Source: Caballeronia sp. dw_19 (GTDB lineage: Bacteria > Pseudomonadota > Gammaproteobacteria > Burkholderiales > Burkholderiaceae). From it: DNA of 64,000 nt. Location: NCBI RefSeq assembly GCF_018449515.1, contig NZ_JAAVUQ010000011.1, forward strand, positions 124,001-188,000. Direction: 5' to 3'. The notes under the pieces were generated by a model that was given only the letters and a program-made list of their open reading frames with translations, searched no databases and was not told where the DNA came from. The translations under genes were made by a program, and so were the position numbers. This document shows positions 1 through 8,360 of this stretch, one piece after another (the stretch's first letter is position 1; each line of letters begins with the position of its first letter).

Positions 1-2
1 CC

Positions 3-761
3 GCCGAATTGGCGGAGGTCAGCCTCGCCGGGGTGACGATCGAAGCGGTCGAACACAGCCATGCGGCCGCCGCGCGCGCCGTCGAAATGGGTGCGGCAGG
101 CAAGGTCGCCGCCCTCATGAAGGGCAGCCTGGAAACGGACGAGTTGCTCGCGGCGATCGTCGGCTCGGCGTCCGGCCTGCGGACCGAACGGCGTATCAGC
201 CATGTCTATGCGATGGACGTGCCCGCCTATCCCAAGCCCTTGTTCATCACTGACGCCGCCGTCAACATCGCGCCCTCGCTCGAACAGAAACGCGATATCT
301 GCCAGAACACGATCGACCTGCTGCATCTGCTCGGCATCGCGCAACCCCGGGTAGCCGTGCTCGCCGCGGTGGAACTCGTCAACCCGCACATGCAGACCAC
401 GCTCGACGCAGCCGCGCTCACCGTGATGGCTGCGCGCGGCCAGATTCGTGGTGCGATTGTCGACGGCCCGCTCGCCTTCGACAACGCCATCAGCATGGCG
501 GCGGCCAAGACGAAAGGGATCGTCTCGCCGGTCGCGGGGCAGGCGGACATCCTGCTCGTGCCCGACCTGGAAGCGGGCAACATGCTGGCCAAGCAATTGA
601 TGTACTTCAGCGGCGCCGATGCCGCCGGGCTGGTACTCGGCGCACGCCTGCCGATCATCCTGACCAGCCGCGCCGACAGCCTGCGGGTGCGGCTCGCGTC
701 GGTGGCGCTGGCCAGGATAGTCGCGCAACGCACGCTGCTCAGCAAGGCGTTGCCATCATGA
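3..761 (+). CDS. phosphate acetyltransferase domain protein (5' end outside window)
   Basis: Phosphate acetyl/butyryl-transferase domain, which exchanges CoA for phosphate on an acyl-CoA to give an acyl-phosphate for the kinase encoded next. The reading frame is open to the left window edge, so the N-terminus is missing; a TTG at position 9 is not a convincing start. Family signatures seen are the stretch VELVNPHMQTTLDAAAL followed by GQIRGAIVDGPLAFDNAIS, and the C-terminal LVPDLEAGNMLAKQLMYFSGADAAGLVLGA region split around the usual Asn/Glu positions. In Burkholderiaceae this domain often sits behind an enoyl-CoA hydratase (MaoC) domain in a bifunctional protein; whether that is so here cannot be seen. 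The stop overlaps the ackA start by four bases (ATGA), implying coupled translation. Confidence 0.88.
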   Translation, partial: AELAEVSLAGVTIEAVEHSHAAAARAVEMGAAGKVAALMKGSLETDELLAAIVGSASGLRTERRISHVYAMDVPAYPKPLFITDAAVNIAPSLEQKRDICQNTIDLLHLLGIAQPRVAVLAAVELVNPHMQTTLDAAALTVMAARGQIRGAIVDGPLAFDNAISMAAAKTKGIVSPVAGQADILLVPDLEAGNMLAKQLMYFSGADAAGLVLGARLPIILTSRADSLRVRLASVALARIVAQRTLLSKALPS

Positions 762-1951
762 GCGCGCCGCTATTGCTTACCTTCAATCCCGGCTCATCGA
801 CGATCAAGATCGGCCTGTTCAGCGTCTCGTCCAGTGGCGCGACGAGGATTGGCCAGGGCATGATCGATTTCCGGCGCGTGCCGCTCTCGCTGCATCTGGT
901 GAATGAGGGCGCCGTTCACGATATCCCTCTGAAGGCCGTTGTCACAGAGAACCTGCACGAGGTGCTGGACGAAACGCTCAATTGGTTTGCGACGCATTTT
1001 TCGCTGACGGATCTGGTCTCGGTCGGGCATCGGGTCGTGCATGGCGGCGACACCTTTTCCGGACCGGTCGCCATCACCGATGAAGCGCTTGCCGCGATCG
1101 TCCAGCTCACGCCCCTCGCCCCGTTGCATCAGCCGCAAAGTGTCCGGCTGATTCGTGCTATTCGACACCTGCGGCCTCACCTTGTGCAGTCGGCCTCATT
1201 CGACACCGCCTTTCATCGCACGCAAACGGACCTTGTGCGCCGCTTCGCGCTGCCACGCCGTTTCTTCGATAATGGCGTCAAACGCTACGGCTTTCACGGT
1301 CTCTCGTATAGCTTTATTGCCCGCGCTTTTGCGCATCAGTTTCCTCAGCTCGCCAATAGTAAGTTGATCGCGGCACACCTTGGCAGCGGCGCAAGCCTGT
1401 GCGCGATGAACGCAGGCGCGAGCCGCGACACCAGCATGGGCTTCTCGACTCTTGATGGCATTCCGATGGCTACGCGCTGCGGTGCGCTCGATGCGGGCGT
1501 TGTCCTTCATTTCATGCAGCAGGAAGGCTTGAGCGCTGCAGCGATTGAAAAGATCCTGTACGAACAGTCCGGCTTGCTCGGCGTTTCGGGGATCAGCGCG
1601 GACAGTCGCGAACTCGCGGCCAGCACACGGCCGGAAGCGCGCGAAGCGCTCGATCTCTTCGCATTTCGAATCGCGGGAGAAGCAGCTCGGCTCGCGACCA
1701 CGCTCGGTGGCCTGGACTGCCTCCTGTTCACCGCCGGGATCGGCGAACACCAGCCTCAGGTCCGTGCAGCGGTATGCGCGCGTCTCGCGTGGATCGGCGT
1801 TGAACTGGACGACCAGGCGAACGCCGCCAATGCGACCATTATCAGCGCCGCCAGCAGTCGCGTCACCGTGTTAGTGCTCGCGACCGATGAAGAGCAGATC
1901 ATCGCGGACGAAGCTGTTTCCATTCTTCATGGCCAAGGAGTCACTGCATGA
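758..1951 (+). CDS. ackA: acetate kinase
   Basis: Makes ATP and acetate from acetyl-phosphate (cytoplasm), using the product of the upstream acyltransferase. The 397-aa length is normal for the family. The N-terminus carries the phosphate-binding FNPGSSTIK motif; GHRVVHGG, FDTAFH, RYGFHGLSY, AHLGSGASLCA and TAGIGEH are the expected acetokinase blocks, with catalytic Asp and Arg regions retained. The start overlaps the previous stop (ATGA), and the stop overlaps the fabI start in the same way, so pta-ackA-fabI form one operon. In Burkholderia such clusters usually lie near polyhydroxyalkanoate genes and are used under low oxygen; that role is an inference. Confidence 0.93.
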   Translation: MSAPLLLTFNPGSSTIKIGLFSVSSSGATRIGQGMIDFRRVPLSLHLVNEGAVHDIPLKAVVTENLHEVLDETLNWFATHFSLTDLVSVGHRVVHGGDTFSGPVAITDEALAAIVQLTPLAPLHQPQSVRLIRAIRHLRPHLVQSASFDTAFHRTQTDLVRRFALPRRFFDNGVKRYGFHGLSYSFIARAFAHQFPQLANSKLIAAHLGSGASLCAMNAGASRDTSMGFSTLDGIPMATRCGALDAGVVLHFMQQEGLSAAAIEKILYEQSGLLGVSGISADSRELAASTRPEAREALDLFAFRIAGEAARLATTLGGLDCLLFTAGIGEHQPQVRAAVCARLAWIGVELDDQANAANATIISAASSRVTVLVLATDEEQIIADEAVSILHGQGVTA

Positions 1952-2721
1952 ATGCGCTCATCGATCTATCCGGAAAACGTGGTCTGGTCATTGGCATTGC
2001 TAATGAACATAGCATCGCCGCAGGATGTGCTCACATGTTCCGCGCGGCCGGTGCCGAACTCGCGATTACCTACCTTAACGAAAAAGCCGAACCGTATGTG
2101 CGCGCTGTCGCCGAGACCCTGCCGGCAGCCCTCATCATGGCTTGCGACGTCAGCGTGCCGGGTCAGCTCGAAGCCGTCTTCGCGCGGATCAAGCGGGAAT
2201 GGGGAAAGCTCGACTTCGTGCTTCACTCGATCGCCTTCGCGCCCGCTGCCGATCTTCACGCGAGCCTTGTCGATTGCTCCGCCGAGGGCTTCGCGCTTGC
2301 GATGGACGTGTCCTGCCATTCATTCATCCGCACGGCGAAGCTGGCGTTGCCGCTGATGACTGACGGCGGCAGCCTGATGACGGTGAGTTTCTACGGCGCC
2401 GAACGGGCGGTCGACCATTACAACCTGATGGGTCCGGTCAAGGCTGCGCTCGAATCAAGCGTGCGTTATCTGGCGGCCGATCTCGCGACTCACCGGGTTC
2501 ATGTTCACGCCATCTCCGCCGGCGCGGTGATGACACGTGCGGCGTCCGGCATTGACCACTTCGATGCGCTTCTCGACGAGGTCCGCGCACGCACGCCGGC
2601 GCAGCATCTTGTCACGATCGAGGAAATCGGGCGTATCGCGGCCGTGCTCGCCAGCGACGCCGGCATGACGCTGACAGGTTCAACCATCTACGCCGACGCC
2701 GGTTTTCACGTGGTGGCCTGA
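1948..2721 (+). CDS. fabI: enoyl-ACP reductase, FabI family
   Basis: NADH-dependent reduction of trans-2-enoyl-ACP, the last step of fatty-acid elongation. The 257-aa protein starts with the FabI-type nucleotide loop GIANEHSIAAG (not the classical SDR GxxxGxG) and has the catalytic Tyr-(6)-Lys motif in YNLMGPVKAALE. SFYGAERAV precedes it as in other FabI proteins. It overlaps ackA by four bases. Because it lies in a pta-ackA operon, it may be a second, specialised FabI copy beside a housekeeping one elsewhere; this cannot be tested from this window. Confidence 0.88.
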   Translation: MNALIDLSGKRGLVIGIANEHSIAAGCAHMFRAAGAELAITYLNEKAEPYVRAVAETLPAALIMACDVSVPGQLEAVFARIKREWGKLDFVLHSIAFAPAADLHASLVDCSAEGFALAMDVSCHSFIRTAKLALPLMTDGGSLMTVSFYGAERAVDHYNLMGPVKAALESSVRYLAADLATHRVHVHAISAGAVMTRAASGIDHFDALLDEVRARTPAQHLVTIEEIGRIAAVLASDAGMTLTGSTIYADAGFHVVA

Positions 2722-2807
2722 CGGGCATGGAAGCGCTTCAACGATCCGTCTAAACTGCCAATCGCGTCGGTTATGATAGTTGCCGACGAGATTCCGAGTA
2801 AGACGGT

Positions 2808-3719
2808 ATGCCCAAACAACCCATCACTGAAAAAACGTCCGCGCTTGACGGACAGAACGACGCTGCCGAGAGCGCCGAAGACACCACCGCCGGCGCGTCC
2901 TATCTGGTCCCAGGCCTCGAACGCGGCTTGCGGATCCTCGCGGAGTTTTCCGCTCGCGAACCGATCCTGGGTGCGCCGGAATTATCGAAGCGTATCGGCA
3001 TTCCGCGCACGACGACATTCCGATTGCTGCAGACGCTCGAATCGCTGGGTTTCCTGGAGCGTGTCAATGACGATCGCAATTTCAGGCTGGGCGTCGCGGT
3101 ATTGCGGCTTGGATTCGAATACCTGAGTTCGCTCGAGTTGACTGACTTCGCGGCGCCGATCCTCGAACGTCTTCGGGACGCGACCGGCCTGAATGCCCAT
3201 TTGCTTATCCGCGATCAGCGCGATGTGGTGTTCGTCGCCAAGGCCCAGAGTCACGACGCCATGTTCAGTTCGGTGCGGGTGCATGTCGGCACGCGTTTTC
3301 CTGCGCATGCAACCACGCACGGTCACGTGCTGATGAGCGATCTGGGTTTGGCGCAGCTGCGCGCGCTTTATCCGGAAAAACGTCTTGAGCAGTTCACGGA
3401 CCGGACGCCGGGCACGGTAAGCGAACTGGAAGCGCGGGTGCGGGTATGTGCATCGCAGGGATATGGGTCGAGCGAAGGGGCGTTTGAGCGGGGAATCTCG
3501 GTGGTGACGGCGCCGGTGCGTGAACGCTCGGGAGGCATAGTCGCCGCGGTCACGGTCACGGTGCCGCGTTCGGAATTCGGGACCGCGCGTGAGAAGGACG
3601 ACCTCGTTACCGCGGTGTGCGGCGCGGCAATCGAATTGTCGATGCGAATGGGATACCGGCCCGCTGACGGGGACCCCACCGCGAAGCTGGCCGCGCGCCG
3701 CACCGAAAAATCGGATTGA
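2808..3719 (+). CDS. IclR-family transcriptional regulator (first copy)
   Basis: Likely local regulator of the aromatic catabolic cluster. The 303-aa protein has a poorly conserved 30-residue N-terminal tail, then a winged helix-turn-helix (APELSKRIGIPRTTTFRLLQTLESLGFLERV) and an IclR effector-binding domain with VFVAKAQSHDAMFSSVRVHVGTRFPAHATTHGHV and FERGISVVTAPVRERSGGIVAAVTVTVP. It closely resembles the second IclR protein encoded at 9236-10099. It lies upstream of a convergently oriented porin gene and of the Rieske operon. Two TGTTCC-N6-GGAACA-type palindromes at 4955 and 5238 are plausible binding sites. IclR proteins of aromatic pathways can activate or repress. Confidence 0.9.
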   Translation: MPKQPITEKTSALDGQNDAAESAEDTTAGASYLVPGLERGLRILAEFSAREPILGAPELSKRIGIPRTTTFRLLQTLESLGFLERVNDDRNFRLGVAVLRLGFEYLSSLELTDFAAPILERLRDATGLNAHLLIRDQRDVVFVAKAQSHDAMFSSVRVHVGTRFPAHATTHGHVLMSDLGLAQLRALYPEKRLEQFTDRTPGTVSELEARVRVCASQGYGSSEGAFERGISVVTAPVRERSGGIVAAVTVTVPRSEFGTAREKDDLVTAVCGAAIELSMRMGYRPADGDPTAKLAARRTEKSD

Positions 3720-3726
3720 AAGGGCA

Positions 3727-3750
3727 AGCGTCGCGTAGATGCGCGACGCT
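3727..3750. terminator. stem-loop between convergent iclR and porin genes
   Basis: A perfect 9-bp stem (AGCGTCGCG / CGCGACGCT) closes a 6-base loop just after the iclR stop and 38 bases before the porin stop on the opposite strand. The position between two converging genes suggests a bidirectional transcription end. No strong T-tract follows on either side, so Rho-independent action is uncertain. Confidence 0.55.
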
Positions 3751-3787
3751 GTTTGACGACTCTGCTTAAACCCCGCTTGGACCCCGC

Positions 3788-4861
3788 CTAGAACGAGTGA
3801 TGGATGCCGGCGAGCAATGCCACCTGATTGCGATTACTCGATACGCCCGCCGTGTAAAGCGCCGCATTCGCCCCTGAGCTGGCGCGCTCGAACAACGCAT
3901 TCACATACACCTGCGTCATCTTCGACAGCAGATAGATGTCGCCAATCTCGAACTGCGTATAACGCTCGCCGGCGAATGTCGTTGTGGCTGCGCCGCCCGC
4001 GATCCAGTTATCCGGAACCACCTTCCAGGTCGCGCCCGCATCGTAGCTCTGGAACACGTCGGACACGCTACCCGATTCCAGTTTCACGCGTGTGTACAAC
4101 GCATGCATGAGCACGTTGCCGAGCGTATAGGAAACGCCTGCGCCCATGTTCTCGACTTTATCGGCGGTATAAGTCGCGGCCGGCTGGTTCTGAAAAGTCA
4201 CATAGCCGAGTGTCGAGACCGAGACCGAGCGGTTATGTTCATTCGAGTAAGTCGCGGCCGCGGTAAAGGGACCGTTCACGTAATTCACGCCGAATCCCTC
4301 TGACTTGCCCGTGGAGAAGTTGGTCGTGTTGCCCAACCCCATCATCGTGCCGATGGTGAGCCCGTGATAACTCGCCGAGGTGAACTTCACCGAGTTGTCG
4401 TAGGGAACCACGCCGGTATCCGCGAGCTCGTCGATATTTCCCGGATGGAACGCATACCAGCTTGCCGCTTGATACCCCGTGGAAAGCGGCCCGAGGTAGT
4501 CAAACGAAAACGGTGTTTGATGCCCCAAGGTGACCTTGCCGAACTGGTCTGAACTGAGACCCACGAAAGCCTGCCGGTTCCACTCGACACCGCTCTTCGC
4601 AAACGCACCAGTGGTCGTGTAGAAGCCATTCTCCAACTGCACGATTGACTTCAGCCCGCCGCCCAGATCCTCGACCGCGCGAATGCCCCAGCGGTCCGGC
4701 TGCATGTTGCCTTGCTCTTCCATCCACTTGGCATGGCCGCCGCTGTTACTGACGTATGCAACGCCGGCATCCAGGCTGCCGTACAGCGTCACGGTGCTTT
4801 GCGCCCACGCGCCCGATGCAGCGCCCGCTCCGATCAACCCCGCCGCGATGATGTGTTTCAC
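3788..4861 (-). CDS. outer-membrane porin, Porin_4 family
   Basis: General diffusion porin of the betaproteobacterial OmpC-like family, presumably letting the aromatic substrate cross the outer membrane. A GTG start at 4861 is preferred because AGGAGAA lies just upstream and the protein then begins VKHIIAAGLIGAGAASGAWAQ, a clean signal peptide cut before STVTLYGSLDAG, the usual first beta strand. The C-terminus ends in Phe (GIHHSF), as required for outer-membrane assembly. A longer frame reaches 4921 but would bury the signal peptide. With this start the protein is 357 aa, typical for the family. A TGTTCC-N6-GGATCA palindrome at 4955-4972 precedes it and matches the site before the Rieske operon. 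Confidence 0.9.
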   Translation of the reverse strand: MKHIIAAGLIGAGAASGAWAQSTVTLYGSLDAGVAYVSNSGGHAKWMEEQGNMQPDRWGIRAVEDLGGGLKSIVQLENGFYTTTGAFAKSGVEWNRQAFVGLSSDQFGKVTLGHQTPFSFDYLGPLSTGYQAASWYAFHPGNIDELADTGVVPYDNSVKFTSASYHGLTIGTMMGLGNTTNFSTGKSEGFGVNYVNGPFTAAATYSNEHNRSVSVSTLGYVTFQNQPAATYTADKVENMGAGVSYTLGNVLMHALYTRVKLESGSVSDVFQSYDAGATWKVVPDNWIAGGAATTTFAGERYTQFEIGDIYLLSKMTQVYVNALFERASSGANAALYTAGVSSNRNQVALLAGIHHSF

Positions 4862-4954
4862 CTTACGTTCTCCTAATCGTCCGATTGATTCGCGGGCGCT
4901 GATAACCAGCCCGCAACGCATTCCCTTTCCCTCAAGTCGAATGATCGATTGGTG

Positions 4955-4972
4955 TGTTCCACCTATGGATCA
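4955..4972. promoter_or_regulatory. candidate IclR operator upstream of porin
   Basis: TGTTCC-ACCTAT-GGATCA, an inverted repeat with one mismatch, about 94 bp upstream of the porin start. It matches the perfect TGTTCC-TTATAT-GGAACA at 5238-5255 and even shares the central TAT. Assignment to the IclR proteins encoded here is inference from proximity and the usual short-palindrome preference of that family. Confidence 0.45.
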
Positions 4973-5192
4973 ACGTCTTGCCTATGGAAAGTATATTGAG
5001 TTTTCAAGCTGGGAAAAAATAAATTCGTGCGATCGGAAATTGTGACCCGGGGAACTTGGCAGGCACCAAAAATGGGCCGTAACTGACTGTTTTGAAAGAA
5101 AAAGCGGGATAGACGCGCATATCGCACAAGAGAGGGGAATTGTCTGATTCAAGCTCGTCTCAGTGTTTTCACTAAGAGCCGCATTTTTATTT

Positions 5193-5220
5193 TTGACCAG
5201 CGAGAAACCACTCCTATAAT
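5193..5220 (+). promoter_or_regulatory. sigma-70-like promoter of the Rieske operon
   Basis: TTGACC at 5193-5198 and a perfect TATAAT at 5215-5220 with a 16-bp spacer, about 60 bp before the ferredoxin start. The 4973-5192 stretch shows no gene. The palindrome at 5238-5255 lies just downstream of the expected transcription start. Confidence 0.7.
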
Positions 5221-5237
5221 AACCACATGTAAATCAA

Positions 5238-5255
5238 TGTTCCTTATATGGAACA
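5238..5255. promoter_or_regulatory. perfect palindrome TGTTCC-N6-GGAACA, candidate IclR operator
   Basis: TGTTCCTTATATGGAACA is a perfect 6+6 inverted repeat located roughly +11 to +28 relative to the predicted transcription start, a repressor-like position. The same motif, slightly degenerate, precedes the porin. The ferredoxin gene's ribosome-binding site (GGAGG) follows downstream. Confidence 0.55.
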
Positions 5256-5280
5256 AAACAAACCCCGGAGGAAGTGAGCA

Positions 5281-5598
5281 ATGGCTGAGCAATGGCGTTG
5301 CGCCGGACATGCCGGTGATCTGTCGGAGGACTCTCCGATCGAATACAAGATCGAGGGCGGCGCGGAGGTCGGTATCTATCGCGTGGGCGACGAGTTGTAT
5401 GCGCTTGAGAACGTGTGTCCGCACGCTTACGCGCTGCTGACGCAAGGTTTTGTCGATGGCGACACGGTCGAATGTCCGCTGCACGAAGCCGTTTTTCATA
5501 TTCCGACGGGCAAGTGCCTGAAAGAGCCCGGTGGCCGCGACTTGAAGACCTACGCGGTCCGGCTCGCCGGTGAAGAAATCCAGATCAAGGTGGAATGA
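5281..5598 (+). CDS. Rieske-type [2Fe-2S] ferredoxin
   Basis: Small electron carrier of a three-component ring-hydroxylating oxygenase. The 105-aa protein contains the Rieske ligands in CPHAYALL and CPLHEAVF, i.e. C-x-H-x15-17-C-x2-H, at about residues 45-66. It is the first gene of the operon, behind a good TATAAT promoter and a GGAGGAAG ribosome-binding site. Expected partners are the reductase encoded at 15850-17079 and the oxygenase at 5958-7028. Similar to BphF/CarAc-type ferredoxins; the substrate is not indicated. Confidence 0.92.
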   Translation: MAEQWRCAGHAGDLSEDSPIEYKIEGGAEVGIYRVGDELYALENVCPHAYALLTQGFVDGDTVECPLHEAVFHIPTGKCLKEPGGRDLKTYAVRLAGEEIQIKVE

Positions 5599-5599
5599 C

Positions 5600-5926
5600 A
5601 TGGCAACGAATGATGCGCGCGAAGTAACCATCAACTTCAATCCCTCGCTCAAGCCGTGGCTTGCGCCGCAGCCGAACAACGTGGCCGGCAAGGGCGTGAT
5701 CGAAAAGCCGGGCGAGACTGAAAACTTTATCTGGCAAACGCGCAAGGCCGAGCCCACGCAATACGAAAACGACTTCGGCGACGCACTCGAACGTGTGTTC
5801 GATGCAGGCGCAGTCGAGCTCGATCAGGTTGCCGACGGCTTGAACGGTATCGGCTTTCGCACGCCCGAAGGTGCTGCGTGGACCGAAGAGCGGCTCGCCG
5901 CCGAGTTCCGCACGCTGGCCGATTGA
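5600..5926 (+). CDS. small conserved protein found with Rieske oxygenases
   Basis: 108-aa acidic protein with no recognisable catalytic motif. It starts one base after the ferredoxin stop. The C-terminal half (DQVADGLNGIGFRTPEGAAWTEERL) resembles the helix-turn-helix-like segment of serine-recombinase C-terminal domains, which is probably why similar proteins are labelled 'recombinase-like'. It has no recombinase catalytic domain. Its place between ferredoxin and oxygenase suggests an accessory role in the oxygenase system; this is inference only. Confidence 0.7.
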   Translation: MATNDAREVTINFNPSLKPWLAPQPNNVAGKGVIEKPGETENFIWQTRKAEPTQYENDFGDALERVFDAGAVELDQVADGLNGIGFRTPEGAAWTEERLAAEFRTLAD

Positions 5927-5957
5927 ACGCCGCCTCTATCAATATCAGGAGTATTGA

Positions 5958-7028
5958 ATGACGTCCCCCAATACAAATAGCGCGAACGTTGAGATCGAAC
6001 CGGTTCAGGCGTATCTCGATCGAGGCTTGCGTAATTACTGGTACCCCGTCGCGCCGAGCTGGCAAGTGGCGAACGCGCCGATCGGCCTGACGCGCCTGGG
6101 TGATCAGATCGTGCTGTGGCGTGACAACGAAGGCCACGTTCATGCGCTTGAAGATCGTTGCCCGCATCGCGGCGCGCGTCTGTCGCTTGGATGGAATCTC
6201 GGCGGCAGCGTGGCGTGCTGGTATCACGGCATCGAGGTGGATGGCAGCGGCACCGTGCAGAAGGTGCCAGCCGTGTCCGCGTGTCCGCTTGAAGGGCAGA
6301 CATGCGTGAAGTCGTATCCGGCGCAAGAACATGCGGGCGCGATCTTCCTCTGGTTCGGCGACGACGCCAACAAGGAACCTGCGCCGCTGCAATTGCCGGA
6401 AGAACTGGTCGGCGAGGAATACGCGAGCTTCCTGTGCATGTCGCACTGGAAGTGCAATTACCAGTACGCAATCGACAACGTCATGGACCCGATGCATGGC
6501 GCGTATCTGCACGCCACGTCCCACTCCATGGCCGATGGCGACAAGCAGGCCGACATGCGCGTGCGCAAGACGGAGACCGGTTTGATGTTCGAAAAGGTCG
6601 GCCAGCGCGACGTGAATTTCGACTGGGTCGAGATCGGTGAAACGGGTTGTCTGTGGATGCGTCTTGCGATTCCGTACAAGAAGAAGTTTGGTCCGGGCGG
6701 CAACTTTGGAATCATCGGCTTCGCGGTTCCTGTCGATGAAAACCATTGCCAGGTCTATTTCTGGCGTACCCGCAAGGTCTCAGGCTGGCAGCGTGACGCG
6801 TGGAAATTCATGTATCGCAATCGCCTCGAAGGACTGCACTGGGCGGTGCTGGAACAGGACAGATACGTACTCGAAAGCATGGCGCCGAACGCGCGCGACC
6901 ACGAGTTTCTGTATCAGCACGATGTTGGCATGACGCGCGTGCGCCGCCTGTTCAAGCAACGCGCGCAACAACATCTTGCAGCGCTCGATGCGCTGAAAGA
7001 GCAACAGCCGGAGCACGGTCATGCGTGA
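5958..7028 (+). CDS. Rieske non-heme iron oxygenase, alpha subunit
   Basis: Terminal oxygenase that activates O2 to hydroxylate or demethylate an aromatic ring. The 356-aa single-subunit form resembles the VanA/phthalate-4,5-dioxygenase/carbazole-type group; no beta-subunit gene is present. The N-terminal Rieske domain shows CPHRGARLSLGWNLGGSVACWYHG (C-x-H...C-x2-H, about residues 65-90). The catalytic domain has the mononuclear iron motif D-x2-x-H-x4-H in NVMDPMHGAYLH near residue 175. RBS AGGAG precedes the ATG. Its 3' end overlaps the next SDR gene by eight bases. Confidence 0.92.
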   Translation: MTSPNTNSANVEIEPVQAYLDRGLRNYWYPVAPSWQVANAPIGLTRLGDQIVLWRDNEGHVHALEDRCPHRGARLSLGWNLGGSVACWYHGIEVDGSGTVQKVPAVSACPLEGQTCVKSYPAQEHAGAIFLWFGDDANKEPAPLQLPEELVGEEYASFLCMSHWKCNYQYAIDNVMDPMHGAYLHATSHSMADGDKQADMRVRKTETGLMFEKVGQRDVNFDWVEIGETGCLWMRLAIPYKKKFGPGGNFGIIGFAVPVDENHCQVYFWRTRKVSGWQRDAWKFMYRNRLEGLHWAVLEQDRYVLESMAPNARDHEFLYQHDVGMTRVRRLFKQRAQQHLAALDALKEQQPEHGHA

Positions 7029-7776
7029 CGCGCTCGCCGGACGCCGCATTCTTGTCACCGGCGGCGCGCGCGGATTAGGCGCTGCGTTCGTCACGTCTCT
7101 GGCTCAAGCCGGTGCGCGCGTGGCGTTTGGCGACGTGCTGGAAGGCGAAGGCTGGGCGCTTGCGAAAACGCTGAGCGAAGCGGGTCATCGCGTGGACTTC
7201 GTGCCGCTCGATCTGAACAATCCGGCGAGCATTCAGGCGTGCGTCGCAACGAGCGCTGAATTGATGGGCGGTATTGATGGGCTTATCAATAATGCGGCGA
7301 TCACGAATTCGGGCGGCAAGAGCGCCGACGAACTGAGCACCGCGACGTGGGATGCCGTCATGAACGTCAACGTTCGCGGAACGTGGCTCATGAGTGTTGC
7401 TGCCATGTCGCATCTGCGTGACTCAGGGCGGGGCAGCATCGTGAATATTGCGTCCGATACGGCCCTGTGGGGCGCGCCGAAACTGCTCGCCTATGTGGCG
7501 AGCAAGGGCGCCGTTATCGCGATGACCCGGACGCTTGCCCGCGAGTTCGGCGCGCATGGCATCACGGTGAATGCCATTGCGCCCGGTCTGACCGAAGTCG
7601 AGGCGACCGCCTACGTGCCGGCCGAACGCCACGAGTATTACCTCAAGGGCCGCGCGCTCAATCGTGCGCAGGTTCCCGATGACGTCAACGGCCCCGTCCT
7701 GTTTCTCTTGTCCGATGCAGCGCGCTTCGTCACCGGCCAGCTATTGCCGGTGAACGGCGGCTTCGTCATGAACTGA
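7021..7776 (+). CDS. short-chain dehydrogenase/reductase (classical SDR)
   Basis: NAD(P)-dependent oxidoreductase, a good candidate for dehydrogenating the diol or alcohol produced by the oxygenase. The 251-aa protein has the cofactor loop TGGARGLG, the NNAA motif, and the catalytic Ser and Tyr-x3-Lys (YVASK). The C-terminus shows the family VNGG motif. It overlaps the oxygenase gene by eight bases, so the two are coupled. The exact substrate is unknown. Confidence 0.88.
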   Translation: MRDALAGRRILVTGGARGLGAAFVTSLAQAGARVAFGDVLEGEGWALAKTLSEAGHRVDFVPLDLNNPASIQACVATSAELMGGIDGLINNAAITNSGGKSADELSTATWDAVMNVNVRGTWLMSVAAMSHLRDSGRGSIVNIASDTALWGAPKLLAYVASKGAVIAMTRTLAREFGAHGITVNAIAPGLTEVEATAYVPAERHEYYLKGRALNRAQVPDDVNGPVLFLLSDAARFVTGQLLPVNGGFVMN

Positions 7777-7828
7777 TTCAGTCACTCACTCAGGCAGTAA
7801 CGAACTCAACACCTTGAAGGAGCAATCA

Positions 7829-8356
7829 ATGGCCGATACGGATATCGAACGCAAGTCGTGGGAACAGCCGGAAGAAGTGAGCTTTGCCCAATGGATGGAC
7901 TCACGCGTCGCGCGTCTTGAAACGCGCAAGTACGACTGGGACGCACTGAAGTTCCAGGCGGATTACGACCCGAAGTATCGCCGGGCGCAGATGCGTTATG
8001 TCGGCACGGGCGGCACCGGAGTAGCGAAGGATGTGAACACGGTTCCGGCCGGCGGCTTCACGTTCTCCACCATGGTCATTCCGGCCGGCAACATCGGCCC
8101 GAGCCATATTCATATGGACGTCGAAGAAATTTTCTTCGTGATTCGCGGAAAGATGAAAGTGGTGTGCGAGAAGGACGGCGAGTCGTGGGAAACGGTTGTT
8201 GGCGAGCGCGACCTGATCTCGGTGCCGCCGGGCGTGTATCGCACGGAAATCAATATTGGCGACGAAGACGCGCTCATGTGCGTGATGCTCGGCGCTGCCA
8301 AGCCGATCACGCCGACGTATCCGCCCGATTCTCCGCTGGCCAAGCTGAAGCGTTAA
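7829..8356 (+). CDS. cupin-domain protein
   Basis: 175-aa protein with a C-terminal single cupin domain (about residues 65-155), showing GPSHIHMDVEEIFFVIRGKMKVVCE followed by PPGVYRTEINIGDEDALMCVMLG. The His-x-His and Glu positions of cupin motif 1 are present, so metal binding is possible. The start was chosen at 7829 because GAAGGAG lies seven bases upstream; a 5-residue longer frame exists. Within this operon it may be a ring-cleavage or isomerase-type enzyme; the sequence alone does not decide. Confidence 0.82.
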   Translation: MADTDIERKSWEQPEEVSFAQWMDSRVARLETRKYDWDALKFQADYDPKYRRAQMRYVGTGGTGVAKDVNTVPAGGFTFSTMVIPAGNIGPSHIHMDVEEIFFVIRGKMKVVCEKDGESWETVVGERDLISVPPGVYRTEINIGDEDALMCVMLGAAKPITPTYPPDSPLAKLKR

Positions 8357-8360
8357 GGCG

